Of a stretch of 45,601 nucleotides of DNA, positions 25,941-34,899 are shown one piece after another. Source of the DNA: Hadesarchaea archaeon (GTDB lineage: Archaea > Hadarchaeota > Hadarchaeia > Hadarchaeales > WYZ-LMO6); NCBI GenBank assembly GCA_029259185.1, contig JAPDJF010000030.1, positions 1-45,601 on the forward strand, written 5' to 3'. The notes beneath the pieces are model-generated. The model saw nothing but the letters and a program-made list of their open reading frames with translations, did no database searches and was not told where the DNA came from. The translations under genes and the position numbers were made by a program. Within the stretch, counting starts at the first letter, position 1. Each line of letters opens with the position of its first letter.

Positions 25941-26822
25941 GTGTTCGAGGGAGCCCTGACCGCCATGGTCACGCCCTTTACCCGAAGTGGCGAACTGGAC
26001 GAAGAGGGATTGAGGAAGAACGTCGAGTTCCAGATAAGGAACGGGATCGACGGCCTAGTACCCGTGGGAACGACTGGGGAGTGCGCTACCCTGACCTACG
26101 AGGAACACGAGAAAGTGATTGAGACCGTGCTGAACGCGGCAAAAGGGAAGGTTCCCGTGATAGCCGGCACGGGGAGCAACAGCACCCAAGAAGCGATAAT
26201 GCTTACCGAGTATGCGAAGGAAGTGGGGGTAGAAGGGGTGCTGCTTGTGGTTCCCTATTACAACAAGCCAACTCAGGCGGGCCTCTACCAACACTTCAAA
26301 CGTATCGCCGAGGAGGTGGACATACCCCAAATCCTCTACAACGTCCCCTCCAGGACTGGACTCAACATGTCTCCCGAGACCGTCGCAAAACTCGCAAAGC
26401 TTAAGAACGTAGTGGGGATCAAGGAAGCGAGTGGGAACTTCGACCAGATCTCAAAGATCTTCCAGCTCACCCGTGGTGAAGACTTCGCGCTGCTCTCGGG
26501 AAACGACTCCCACACCCTCCCCATCCTAGCCCTAGGAGGAGTTGGCGTCATCTCGGTGGCATCCAACATCGTCCCTGGAGAAGTCGCCCGCCTGGTAAAA
26601 GCTTACCGCGAAGGAAAGATCGAGGAGGCCAGGAAGATCCACTACGAACTCGCACCGCTTTTCGAGACCCTCTTCATCGAAACGAATCCCGCTCCGGTGA
26701 AGGAGGCTATGAACATGATGGGTCTCGCGGCGGGAGAACCGAGGCTCCCACTGGTCAGGGTGAGCGAAAGCACGAGGGAGAAACTCAGAGGAGTCTTGTC
26801 TCGGCTCGGGATACTGAAGTGA
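25941..26822 (+). CDS. dapA: 4-hydroxy-tetrahydrodipicolinate synthase
   Basis: The 293-residue TIM-barrel aldolase condenses pyruvate with aspartate semialdehyde. It has VPVGTTGECATLTYEEH (about 41-57), VVPYYNKPTQAGLYQHF (about 103-119), the YNVPSRTGLN tyrosine motif (about 133-142) and the Schiff-base lysine in VGIKEASGN (about 161). Start GTG 25941 follows the lysC stop with no gap. Last gene of the operon; the next gene is on the other strand, tail to tail. Confidence 0.95.
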   Translation: MFEGALTAMVTPFTRSGELDEEGLRKNVEFQIRNGIDGLVPVGTTGECATLTYEEHEKVIETVLNAAKGKVPVIAGTGSNSTQEAIMLTEYAKEVGVEGVLLVVPYYNKPTQAGLYQHFKRIAEEVDIPQILYNVPSRTGLNMSPETVAKLAKLKNVVGIKEASGNFDQISKIFQLTRGEDFALLSGNDSHTLPILALGGVGVISVASNIVPGEVARLVKAYREGKIEEARKIHYELAPLFETLFIETNPAPVKEAMNMMGLAAGEPRLPLVRVSESTREKLRGVLSRLGILK

Positions 26823-26824
26823 AC

Positions 26825-27115
26825 TCATGACTCCACCAAGTACATCACCGTGGAGAGCACAGCCAAGATGCCGAGCATCACCACCGACATCAGAAAGGTT
26901 TTGCGAAATCCCAAGAACTCGAGTGCCCTTTTCGAGATAACATAGATGGCCGAGAACGAACTGAAACAGAACCAGAGAACGATCATCGCAACGAGCGGGA
27001 GGGGGAATTTCAGGAGGAGCATCAGGAACGCTATGAACCCCCCGACCATCATGGCGAGCGTAAAGGGGTAGAACAAGAGGAGCAAAGCACGGGTCCTTCC
27101 CTCCACAAACTTCAC
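26825..27115 (-). CDS. Small membrane protein of unknown function
   Basis: The 96-residue product has three hydrophobic helices (about residues 10-33, 36-58 and 72-93) with a basic N-terminus and KRALEFLGFRK between the second and third. No family was recognised. GTG 27115 overlaps the UPF0216 stop (GTGA), so it is translated with UPF0216 and lies at the end of the minus-strand ATP synthase transcript. Confidence 0.6.
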   Translation of the reverse strand: MKFVEGRTRALLLLFYPFTLAMMVGGFIAFLMLLLKFPLPLVAMIVLWFCFSSFSAIYVISKRALEFLGFRKTFLMSVVMLGILAVLSTVMYLVES

Positions 27116-27514
27116 GCCCCCAAGAAAAGGTACTGGGTGGTGGTGGGAAGCTTTCTCCGGAGAACGGCAACCTCTGGGCGGTATATTATCAATTCTAACT
27201 CATCGTTTCTCCCTCTCTTGTTCAGGAAGTGGGAGACCACCTTCACCTCGGTCTTTCCGGTCACCCTCGCTGTTCCCCTCCCCAACCTACGATCCACCTG
27301 AATGAATATGGGAAGCTGGAGCATTTTCCACTCCCCCTCGGGAAGCACCTTCGCGAGCTCTCTCAACTCATCCCGCCTGAAAGAGTGAACCCCCCCACCC
27401 CGCGTCAGAACATGAGGTCTGGAGGACTTCAGCGCGTCCGCGAGGGAGATCCTCTGCTTTGGAAGATGGATGTTCAGTCTACCAAGCTCAAGTTTTATAA
27501 CCCTGTCCGTTCAC
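27112..27514 (-). CDS. UPF0216 (DUF61) protein, N-terminus out of frame by one base
   Basis: From TTG 27366 an 84-residue frame reads RELAKVLPEGEWKMLQLPI ... LIIYRPEVAVLRRKLPTTTQY, the hallmark of UPF0216. The same frame stays open upstream and gives LELGRLNIHLPKQRISLADA, the family's conserved N-terminus, but contains no ATG, GTG or TTG. A GTG at 27514, directly behind GGAGG and overlapping the atpD end, begins MNGQ in a frame that is off by one base; removing one G of the run near 27500-27502 would give MNGQVIKLELGRLN. So the gene probably spans 27112-27514 with a one-base frameshift, real or from assembly. Function of the family is unknown. Confidence 0.7.
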
Positions 27515-28168
27515 TCACCCTCCCGCTTCCTCGGCTCGTCTCTCAAGCATCAATTTGATACGCTTCATCCGGACGAAGTTCTCCCTCTCCATCTCATCCA
27601 GCCGGAGAACGATGAACTTAATTGTCTCCTCAAGCCTCGGTATGAGGATGTACTCGAGTGCATTCACCCTACGCTTCGTCTTCTCAAGTTCCCTCCCCAC
27701 CGCCCGCGCTGCCTCCTCTAGTTCCGCGAGTTGAACTAGAACCTCAAAAGCCCTCTCGAAATCGCGAGAAGCCTCATCGAGGAGTGAAGAAGTGGTGTGA
27801 ACGCTGTACCCCCTACCCAGCGGGTCCCTCTCGACTGACTTGATCTCCACCGTGGGAACCGAGACCCCCATAACGAAACGGGTAGAGAGATCTACCTGGA
27901 GTTCCTTCCTCGTCTCCCTAGATGCCTGCTCCGTCTCGACCGTCCCCATGCTCGCCAAACACTTGCTCAAGCTCCGGTGGGCCACCGAGAGGAGCTCAAA
28001 CGCCCTCCGCTTCGTCCTCCCTATTTTCCGCAAGATCTCCACGAACTCCATAACGAGGGCATCCATCTTCTCCTTTAACAACTCATGTCCCTTCCGTGCT
28101 AGTGCCACCCGTTTCTTGAGTCTGAGGAGCTCCATCCTAGTAGGAGCAACACCGGACATCGTCTTCAA
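27515..28168 (-). CDS. atpD: A-type ATP synthase subunit D
   Basis: The 217-residue protein is subunit D, part of the central rotor shaft inside the A3B3 hexamer. It starts with the typical SGVAPTRMELLRLKKRVALA and forms two long coiled-coil helices (about 10-80 and 140-205, the latter with RRVNALEYILIPRLEETIKF). TTG 28168 overlaps the atpF stop and has GGAGG seven bases upstream; ATG 28159 is an alternative. It closes the HIKECFD unit rather than following atpA-atpB as in most archaea. Confidence 0.92.
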   Translation of the reverse strand: MKTMSGVAPTRMELLRLKKRVALARKGHELLKEKMDALVMEFVEILRKIGRTKRRAFELLSVAHRSLSKCLASMGTVETEQASRETRKELQVDLSTRFVMGVSVPTVEIKSVERDPLGRGYSVHTTSSLLDEASRDFERAFEVLVQLAELEEAARAVGRELEKTKRRVNALEYILIPRLEETIKFIVLRLDEMERENFVRMKRIKLMLERRAEEAGG

Positions 28169-28503
28169 GTCTCTTCCTCCTTTATCACTATCTTGGCCCC
28201 AACGGTCCGCTCGACCATCCTCATCAGCTCATCCACCGGAGGCACGTATCCTGTCCGGTCGGGTATCGACAAAACAACGGGGATCGGGTCCTTTCCGGCC
28301 ACGAGTTTTTCGAACTCCTCCCCCAGCTCTTCTCTCACCCTGTAGGTTATCATTATCACCCCCATCCGCTCGCTCGAAAGGAACTCGGAGAGTTTCGAAA
28401 GGGTTTCAGACCTGTCTGAGTGGATGTGGGCGTACTTCACTCCCGCTAGGGAGAACCCTATCACAGTTTCTCTCTCCCCTATGACCGCCACTTCATGCTC
28501 CAA
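28165..28503 (-). CDS. atpF: A-type ATP synthase subunit F
   Basis: The 112-residue protein is subunit F, which binds the D shaft and regulates rotation. VAVIGERETVIGFSLAGVKY at the N-terminus, the MGVIMITYRVREEL strand-helix and the VLSIPDRTGY loop fit the Rossmann-like fold of the family. Start is probably TTG 28503, overlapping the end of atpC by 11 bases; its stop overlaps the atpD start. Confidence 0.88.
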   Translation of the reverse strand: MEHEVAVIGERETVIGFSLAGVKYAHIHSDRSETLSKLSEFLSSERMGVIMITYRVREELGEEFEKLVAGKDPIPVVLSIPDRTGYVPPVDELMRMVERTVGAKIVIKEEET

Positions 28504-29629
28504 GCTTGGGAACCCCCACCAACATTCCTTTTATTTCACCGGGCTCGACTCCATCGGCCTTCAATCTCACTATCGTGCGCAGGTTCCTCACCTCCATCTC
28601 TTTGCAGTAAAAGTAGCTCACGATCGGCGCCAAGCTGAAGAACTTCGCTAACGAAAGCCACTTGCACAGCTTCAAGTGATTCTCTTCGAGCGTCCTTTCG
28701 AGCTCGAAGAGCGATCCCGTGCTCTCTACCTTTGGAAGGACCTCCAGCAACGCACGGCCATAGGGGACGTGAGATATCACTTCTAGAGCTGAGCGGAGGT
28801 CTTCTGAGGTTATCATGGATCGGAGCATCGCCTCCGTTAGCATGTGGGATGGTCTAACTATCAACTCCTCGATTTCTTCGGGTGGTCTGCCCGCCATTTT
28901 CATCCGGGCTATCGTCTTGATGTTGACGGCATCTATCTCATAACCCACCATCTCCCGGAGGACCTCCCGCTGAGGTTTCTTGCTCAGAACCTCCCGCCAC
29001 AGGGTTGAGTAGTAATGCTTGTCTAGAGCGAAGAGGATCCGCTGGAGACCAGCTTTTTCGTATTCACTCATCACCTCCGAAAGCACCTGGTAGTACTCAC
29101 TTCCTTTCAGGTACTCGAGCAACACCTCCAAGCTCTCGGCCCTAGCGAGCAGCTCCAATCTCTCTCTGGGAGTCGTGGGAGAGGGCTGGAGACGCTCCAC
29201 CACTTTCTCGAAGGGCAGCCTTTCCTCAATAGAGGTGATCAATATTTTGAGATTCAGTAAGTCTACCCTCCCGATGAGCTTCTCGATGACCTCCTTCCTT
29301 TCCTCAGGCACCATTTGGAGGAGCTCCACATAGTGTGAATTCGCATTTTCCCTCAGGGCTCTCTCGATCTGCACCACATCCACCCCGTCCTCCCTCGGTA
29401 TCCCCGCTAGGTATGGGCGGTATTCCGTGTTTTCTAGGAGGGAAAGAACGCTGGCCAAGTTCGGTGCATCGGCGAGTTCCATCAAGTTCTGCTCACGCAA
29501 GAGCCTCCCCTCCCACGCGCTGACGGCTGCATTGCCGTAAACGTAAGGCATCGTCCGCTTGGTATGCCAGATCACGGCCGTGAACAAACCTCCTATCAGG
29601 GATGTTATTAAGAGAGGGATCTCGATCAT
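28493..29629 (-). CDS. atpC: A-type ATP synthase subunit C
   Basis: The 378-residue all-helical protein is subunit C (V-ATPase d-like), the socket joining the D/F shaft to the membrane ring. Three repeats of helical bundles are visible, with family motifs such as EVVGYEIDAVNIKTIARMK represented here by GYEIDAVNIKTI and the C-terminal EMEVRNLRTIVRLKADGV. ATG 29629 overlaps the atpE stop by four bases. An N-terminal hydrophobic stretch (1-20) is present, longer than in some homologues. Confidence 0.9.
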   Translation of the reverse strand: MIEIPLLITSLIGGLFTAVIWHTKRTMPYVYGNAAVSAWEGRLLREQNLMELADAPNLASVLSLLENTEYRPYLAGIPREDGVDVVQIERALRENANSHYVELLQMVPEERKEVIEKLIGRVDLLNLKILITSIEERLPFEKVVERLQPSPTTPRERLELLARAESLEVLLEYLKGSEYYQVLSEVMSEYEKAGLQRILFALDKHYYSTLWREVLSKKPQREVLREMVGYEIDAVNIKTIARMKMAGRPPEEIEELIVRPSHMLTEAMLRSMITSEDLRSALEVISHVPYGRALLEVLPKVESTGSLFELERTLEENHLKLCKWLSLAKFFSLAPIVSYFYCKEMEVRNLRTIVRLKADGVEPGEIKGMLVGVPKLGA

Positions 29630-30240
29630 CTGAGCCCTTCGAACAGAATTTTGGCTACCTTAGTTCTGAGATCCTCAAAGTTTCTTTTCATCCTCCCCTC
29701 GAGAGTGTCGTCCACCTCGATTTTCCCGTCCGATGTGCTCACCCTCACCCCTCCCACCGTCTCTATCGGGTCTCCGAAGGAGATCCTTTTTCCGACCTTC
29801 CCGGCTATCTCATCCCTATACTTCTGGAGGAGTCTCAGATCCTTGGGGTTGGCCCTCACGATCACCTCATCGGCTCCTAACTTGTTGCATGCGTCGCACG
29901 CTATCCGCACCAAATCTTTCTCGTACACCTTCGACGATACGCGCTTTTTGAGTCTCTCCTCCACCTCTTTGAACACCCGATCGATCAGCTCCTCCCTCTT
30001 CTCGAGCAACATGTTTTTCGTTCTCATCCTTCCCTTGGCCAGGATCTCTTCGTACGCATACCTAGCCCGATCGCGGGCTTCGCTCACCTTCCTCTCAGCT
30101 TCCTGTTTCGAGATCCGCTTGGCCTCCTCCAAGATTCTACGGGCTTCCTGCTCAGCCTCTTCGATAATCCTGGAGGCCTCTCTCTTGGCCCCCTTCACAA
30201 TATCCTCAGCTATCAGTCTCGCGCCCTCTTGAGCCGGCAA
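29626..30240 (-). CDS. atpE: A-type ATP synthase subunit E
   Basis: The 204-residue protein is subunit E of the peripheral stalk. Residues 1-100 form a long charged coiled coil (ASRIIEEAEQEARRILEEAK), which pairs with subunit H, and the C-terminal half is the globular domain that caps A3B3 (IVRANPKDLRLL, GGVRVSTSDGKIEVDDTLEG). TTG 30240 is the likely start, ten bases after atpK. Confidence 0.92.
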   Translation of the reverse strand: MPAQEGARLIAEDIVKGAKREASRIIEEAEQEARRILEEAKRISKQEAERKVSEARDRARYAYEEILAKGRMRTKNMLLEKREELIDRVFKEVEERLKKRVSSKVYEKDLVRIACDACNKLGADEVIVRANPKDLRLLQKYRDEIAGKVGKRISFGDPIETVGGVRVSTSDGKIEVDDTLEGRMKRNFEDLRTKVAKILFEGLR

Positions 30241-30250
30241 ACAGTCCCTC

Positions 30251-30730
30251 CTACAGGGCTCCAGTGAACGTCAGCATCAGGATAGTCCCCAGCAGACCCA
30301 AGATAGCGTACAGCTCCACCATTACCGTGTACATTATGGACGGTGCGAACACCTCCGGCCTCTTGGCGAAAGCCGCTATACCCGCGGCCGCCACCCTTCC
30401 CTGCGCGTATGATGTAAAGCCTTGGAGTATCGCTGGCAGTGCCGCACAGAGAACCGCCAGCCCCACTATTCCCTCCTTAACCGTTATTCCCCCTGCTCCT
30501 CCAGAAAGCGCTGAACCTACGAGGATCAAGAATCCCGCGACGAAGCCGTAGATACCTTGGGTACCCGGTAGCACCTCCATGACGAATGCCGTGTACGCCT
30601 TCTTTGGATCCTCGCTTGCCACCGCCGCAGCTGCAACCCCGGCCAGACCTACCCCGAGGGCTGACATTATCCCTGGGATGCCCATGCTGAGGCCTACCGC
30701 CAATGCTACCCATACTCCCTCCGCTACCAT
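30251..30730 (-). CDS. atpK: A-type ATP synthase proteolipid subunit K, Na+-type binding site
   Basis: The 159-residue rotor subunit has four membrane helices, from a duplicated hairpin. The first hairpin carries LPGTQGIYGF (Leu54, Thr57, Gln58, Tyr61), the second YAQGRVAAAG (Gln110) and VMVELYAILG (Glu139). These are exactly the residues that bind Na+ in the Enterococcus hirae K ring (Leu61, Thr64, Gln65, Tyr68, Gln110, Glu139), with one working carboxylate per four helices. Na+ coupling is therefore inferred. The ATG at 30730 overlaps the atpI stop by seven bases. Confidence 0.92.
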   Translation of the reverse strand: MVAEGVWVALAVGLSMGIPGIMSALGVGLAGVAAAAVASEDPKKAYTAFVMEVLPGTQGIYGFVAGFLILVGSALSGGAGGITVKEGIVGLAVLCAALPAILQGFTSYAQGRVAAAGIAAFAKRPEVFAPSIMYTVMVELYAILGLLGTILMLTFTGAL

Positions 30731-32748
30731 TTTCCGCCTCCTTTCCTTTTCGTGAACTTCCTTTTAACTTTAAAGGGTTCGAAACCGATCCCCCCTCCCT
30801 CGAAAAACTTGCTGAAAAACTCTACGAAATGCAAACGCATGGTGTGGATGAACGCTCCCAAGCTCTGGATGAATATGTTGAAGCAATGGGCTAGGAAGAG
30901 ACCGAAGACCAGGAGGGCCCCCAACGGGGCTGCGATGAAGATGGGCAACCCCGCTACCCCCCCGTACATCGAACCCACGATGTGGTTTATGGCAAAAGCT
31001 ATGACCCCTGTGGCCATTCCCAACGCCATCAGTCTGCTGTAAGAGGCGGCATCCGCCACCAGTCCTGTGAGACTGTATATCACCCCAATCGGTCCCCCGA
31101 TTTTCTCCCTCAGACCCTTCCCGGAGAGAGCCGCCCCCAACATCGCCAGTGCGAGTCCGAGATAGAAAATACCCCTTGACACGCTCACTACGAGCGGAGC
31201 TTGAACCGTGGGGATGAAAACCTCAAAAATGCCCATCTTGGGGAATCTGAAGTTTATTCCGAACTCCAAGAGTCCAACTCCCAATGCGCTGAACGTTAAA
31301 CCGAAGAATCCGATCGTTGTGAGGATTCGTGGCAAGTGCCCCAGTCCTAACTCTCTCCAGTCCCTCCGAAACACATCTTTGACCGCTCCCCCTAGACCAA
31401 ATCCCCACAGGATATGGAATATCCCCACGAACACCGCAAGCTTCAGGAAGGGTATGGGATTTTCGATGGGATCTATCCACACCGGACCAACCCCGAACCA
31501 TCCCCCAAGCATCGCCCCGATCGGTATCGTCGTAAGAGAACACGCCACCATCGCCTTCCGCAGGGATGGAGATAGCGCCTTAGCGAACCAGAGTCCAAAC
31601 CCCATGAAGGTGGCTAGGAGTAGTCCATACCCAGCATCGGTGAGACAAAACGCAAAGAACAGTGGAAAAGTTATGGAAATGAAGAGGGTGGGATCGACCT
31701 CATCGTATTTCGGTAAGCTGTACATCCGGGTGATGAACTCGAAGTCCTTGACGTAACGAGGGTTATCCAACTCTACCGGTGTCTCCTCCACTTCCGAGGG
31801 GCTAGGCTCCTCCACGCGAAGGATGTACCTCCCCCTCGTCACCCCGGCGATCGTTTTCTCCAGCCTCGACAGGTCCCTCTCAGGCACCCAGCCTTCTACC
31901 ACCACGGTGGCGTACGTGTAACCGAAGAGCCTTCCGCTCTCTACCCTCTCCCTGTGGATCTCAAGGAGTTCGAGAACGACGTTCAGCTCTCCGAGCCAAC
32001 GCTTGGCCAAAGCCCCCATCTTTTTAGAGAGGGACTTCTCCCCCCTCTCGAGCCTTTTCATCTCATCATCTATCGAGCTTAGTGCCTCAACCGGGAGCTG
32101 GGGAATTGGTGGGATCTCAAACGGCTCGACCCCGTACCTGTAGAAGAGGGGCATGAGCTTCCCCTGATCCTCCCGTTTGCACATCACCAAGAGGACCCTC
32201 TCCCGCCCTCTACCAAACGTGTGGATGAGCACCTTTCCCTCGAGCACGCGCTCAGCTTCCTCTGAGAAACCCTTCACCACATCCTCCGCCACCTTACCGG
32301 TGGCGACATGGACCCTCTCGGTGGGGCGCAAACGATCCAGCGAAAGCTGAAACTCCTTCAGCTCTTCGATGATCAAGCGCTGAATGCTGAGCTCCTCTCT
32401 TCTCTCATCTAACTCCTTTCTCTTCGCGCGGAGTTCGTTCACCTTGGGTTCGAGCTCTTCAATCAACCTCTTGGCCTTCCGCCGAAGGAGTAGGGGGCTC
32501 ATCTCAACCTCCACGGGTTTGAACTTCCCAGCCCCCAGAAACCCTTGGATGTTCCTTAACTTCGTGATGAGAGAGGAGAGTTCGAGCAACTCCTCTCCCG
32601 CCGTCTTCCTCGAAACCCTAGCATCCGAGACTTCGCGTAGCTGGGTGAGACCAAGTTCATGCAACTCGGAAACAAGCCTATCCTGCATCCGTTGCAAAAA
32701 GACGACCCTGAACTTCTTCATTCTCATCGTTTTAAGCAAAAAGCTCAC
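30724..32748 (-). CDS. atpI: A-type ATP synthase subunit I (a)
   Basis: The 674-residue protein is the membrane stator. Its N-terminal half is soluble with coiled coils (about 30-130 and 210-260), which holds the peripheral stalks; the C-terminal half has about eight membrane helices starting near residue 365 (FISITFPLFFAFCLTDAGYG). The essential Arg is probably in YSRLMALGMATGVIAFAINH, near residue 580, opposite Glu139 of K. GTG 32748 overlaps the atpH stop; ATG 32727 is an alternative that starts at the usual MKK-type N-terminus. Confidence 0.93.
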   Translation of the reverse strand: MSFLLKTMRMKKFRVVFLQRMQDRLVSELHELGLTQLREVSDARVSRKTAGEELLELSSLITKLRNIQGFLGAGKFKPVEVEMSPLLLRRKAKRLIEELEPKVNELRAKRKELDERREELSIQRLIIEELKEFQLSLDRLRPTERVHVATGKVAEDVVKGFSEEAERVLEGKVLIHTFGRGRERVLLVMCKREDQGKLMPLFYRYGVEPFEIPPIPQLPVEALSSIDDEMKRLERGEKSLSKKMGALAKRWLGELNVVLELLEIHRERVESGRLFGYTYATVVVEGWVPERDLSRLEKTIAGVTRGRYILRVEEPSPSEVEETPVELDNPRYVKDFEFITRMYSLPKYDEVDPTLFISITFPLFFAFCLTDAGYGLLLATFMGFGLWFAKALSPSLRKAMVACSLTTIPIGAMLGGWFGVGPVWIDPIENPIPFLKLAVFVGIFHILWGFGLGGAVKDVFRRDWRELGLGHLPRILTTIGFFGLTFSALGVGLLEFGINFRFPKMGIFEVFIPTVQAPLVVSVSRGIFYLGLALAMLGAALSGKGLREKIGGPIGVIYSLTGLVADAASYSRLMALGMATGVIAFAINHIVGSMYGGVAGLPIFIAAPLGALLVFGLFLAHCFNIFIQSLGAFIHTMRLHFVEFFSKFFEGGGIGFEPFKVKRKFTKRKGGGKW

Positions 32749-33077
32749 CGGAGGATGGTCTTGATCAAAAACTCAATTGCCTCTTCGGATTTCTCTTCGG
32801 CCCTTTTCTCCATGAGCTTTATCTTCCTCTCTGCCTCCTTGACTATCCGTTGCACCTCGGCCTCTGCCTTGGCCCTCTCCTCCTCTATTCTAACCCTGGC
32901 CCTCTCATCCGCCTCCCCCCTCTTCTCTTCCCTTAGACTCTCAGCATCCCTCCTAGCTTTTTCCAGGATCGTTGAGGCCCTCGTCCTAGCCTCTTCGATT
33001 ATTTTTTTCGCCTCATCCTCGGCGATCAGTATCGTTTGAATTCGCTCCTCTATCCCCTCTGATCCCATCCAAGTCAC
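32745..33077 (-). CDS. atpH: A-type ATP synthase subunit H
   Basis: The 110-residue protein is a nearly continuous charged coiled coil (AEDEAKKIIEEARTRASTIL, EAEVQRIVKEAERKIKLMEK), as in subunit H, the peripheral-stalk partner of E. Start GTG 33077 or ATG 33068. A TATA-like TTTATAAAA at 33102-33110 is 25-33 bases upstream of GTG 33077, consistent with a leaderless mRNA. First gene of H-I-K-E-C-F-D. Confidence 0.85.
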   Translation of the reverse strand: MTWMGSEGIEERIQTILIAEDEAKKIIEEARTRASTILEKARRDAESLREEKRGEADERARVRIEEERAKAEAEVQRIVKEAERKIKLMEKRAEEKSEEAIEFLIKTILR

Positions 33078-33079
33078 TT

Positions 33080-33112
33080 ATCTAGAACCTTTATTAAAAA
33101 AGATTTTATAAA
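33080..33112. promoter_or_regulatory. Divergent promoter region of the two ATP synthase operons
   Basis: Only 37 bases separate the atpH and atpA start codons. On the minus strand TTTATAAAA (33110-33102) serves atpH; on the plus strand CTTTATTAAAA (about 33088-33098) lies roughly 20-27 bases before atpA. The two TATA elements are so close that one pre-initiation complex would exclude the other. Confidence 0.6.
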
Positions 33113-33114
33113 GA

Positions 33115-34899
33115 ATGAGGCGGAAGATGGGAAAAATCATACGCATCACCGGACCCGCGATCATCGCCGATGGGATGAGGGGCTCGGAAATGTACGAGCT
33201 CGTGCGGGTCGGGGAAGAGGGATTGATGGGCGAGATCATAGGGCTGAAGGGGGATCAAGCCATTATCCAAGTGTATGAGGAAACCTCTGGAATAAAACCT
33301 GGAGAGAAGGTCGAGGGAACTGGAAGACCCCTCTCCGTGGAGTTGGGACCTGGACTAATAGGATCGATCTACGATGGAACCCAGCGCCCCCTGACGGTCA
33401 TCAGATCGAAGGTAGGAGATATGATAAAGAGGGGGGTTTTCGCCCAAGCTTTGGATCGGAGTAAGAAGTGGAAGTTCGTCCCAAGGGTCGAAAAGGGAAA
33501 GGAGGTAGTCGAAGGGGATATTCTTGGAACCGTGCGGGAGACCAAAGTGGTTGAACACAGGATCCTGGTGCCACCCGGTATACGGGGGAAGGTCGCGGAT
33601 ATATCGGAGGGATCCTTCACCGTAGACGAACCGGTCGTCACCCTAGAAACGGATGGACAGAAGAGAAGTCTCTCCCTCATGCAAGTGTGGCCGGTTCGGA
33701 GGGCTAGACCGATCAAGAAGAAACTCGATCCCTCCCAGCCGCTCATCTCGGGCCAAAGAGTCATAGATTCATTCTTCCCTGTAGCCAAGGGGGGAACCGC
33801 CGCCATCCCCGGTGGATTCGGAACTGGAAAAACGGTGATGCTCCATCAGCTCGCGAAGTGGACCGACGCGGACATCGTGGTCTACATCGGGTGCGGTGAG
33901 AGGGGAAACGAGATGTGCGATGTCCTCGTCCACTTCCCTGAACTCAAGGATCCACGTACGGGTGAGTCTATAATGAAGAGAACAGTCCTGATAGCCAACA
34001 CCTCTAACATGCCGGTTGCGGCGAGGGAGGCTGGAGTGTACTCAGGGATTACCATCGCCGAGTACTTCAGGGACATGGGGTACGATGTCGCCCTCATGGC
34101 CGATTCAACCTCGAGGTGGGCCGAAGCCATGAGGGAGATTTCGGGGAGGTTGGAGGAGATGCCAGGTGAAGAAGGATTTCCCGCTTACCTCGCCTCAAGA
34201 CTCGCTGAGTTTTACGAGCGGGCCGGATACGTGCAGACACTGGGGAGCGATGAGCGTTATGGCTCGGTCACGGTCTTGGGCGCGGTTTCTCCTCCTGGAG
34301 GGGACTTCTACGAACCCGTGACCCAGAACACCCTTCGGATAGTGAAAGTATTTTGGGCTCTCGATACCGGACTCGCGGATCGCCGCCACTTCCCTGCCAT
34401 CCATTGGTTGAACAGTTATTCCCTCTACCTCGACGCGGTGGAAGGATGGTGGAAGGAGAACTTTGGAGAAAATTGGAAAGCGTTTAGGAATGAGGCGGTG
34501 GGGATGCTTCAACAGGAGGCCGAGCTCGAGGAGATAGTGAAGCTCGTCGGACCAGATGCCCTCCCCGAACCCGAGAAAGCCGTGCTGGAAGCGGCGAGGA
34601 TGATGAGGGAAGACTTTCTACAACAGTTCGCTTTTCACGAGGTGGATACTTACTGCCCCGCCAAAAAGCAGCTGAACATGCTCAAGCTCGTCCTGAAGTT
34701 CTATAGAAAAGCCGTCGAAGCCGCCAAAGCGGGAGTCCCCGTAAGTGAGATTGGGAAGATACCTGTGAAGGAGAAGATAGCCAACATGAAGCGCATGCCC
34801 GAAGAAGAGTTCGAGCGGGAATATCCCAGAATGGAGAAGGAACTCGATGAGCAGTTCGCGTCCTTGCTCGAGAAGATAAAGGCTGAGGTGAGCGCTTGA
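33115..34899 (+). CDS. atpA: A-type ATP synthase catalytic subunit A
   Basis: The 594-residue catalytic subunit shows the N-terminal beta-barrel ([14 protein letters not shown]), the family's extra non-homologous region (about 110-190), the P-loop [17 protein letters not shown] (about 232-248) where most homologues read [19 protein letters not shown] with the catalytic Glu, and [21 protein letters not shown] split across Walker B. No intein. ATG 33115 or ATG 33127 could start it. It forms its own two-gene operon with atpB, divergent from the rest of the complex. Confidence 0.95.
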   Translation: MRRKMGKIIRITGPAIIADGMRGSEMYELVRVGEEGLMGEIIGLKGDQAIIQVYEETSGIKPGEKVEGTGRPLSVELGPGLIGSIYDGTQRPLTVIRSKVGDMIKRGVFAQALDRSKKWKFVPRVEKGKEVVEGDILGTVRETKVVEHRILVPPGIRGKVADISEGSFTVDEPVVTLETDGQKRSLSLMQVWPVRRARPIKKKLDPSQPLISGQRVIDSFFPVAKGGTAAIPGGFGTGKTVMLHQLAKWTDADIVVYIGCGERGNEMCDVLVHFPELKDPRTGESIMKRTVLIANTSNMPVAAREAGVYSGITIAEYFRDMGYDVALMADSTSRWAEAMREISGRLEEMPGEEGFPAYLASRLAEFYERAGYVQTLGSDERYGSVTVLGAVSPPGGDFYEPVTQNTLRIVKVFWALDTGLADRRHFPAIHWLNSYSLYLDAVEGWWKENFGENWKAFRNEAVGMLQQEAELEEIVKLVGPDALPEPEKAVLEAARMMREDFLQQFAFHEVDTYCPAKKQLNMLKLVLKFYRKAVEAAKAGVPVSEIGKIPVKEKIANMKRMPEEEFEREYPRMEKELDEQFASLLEKIKAEVSA

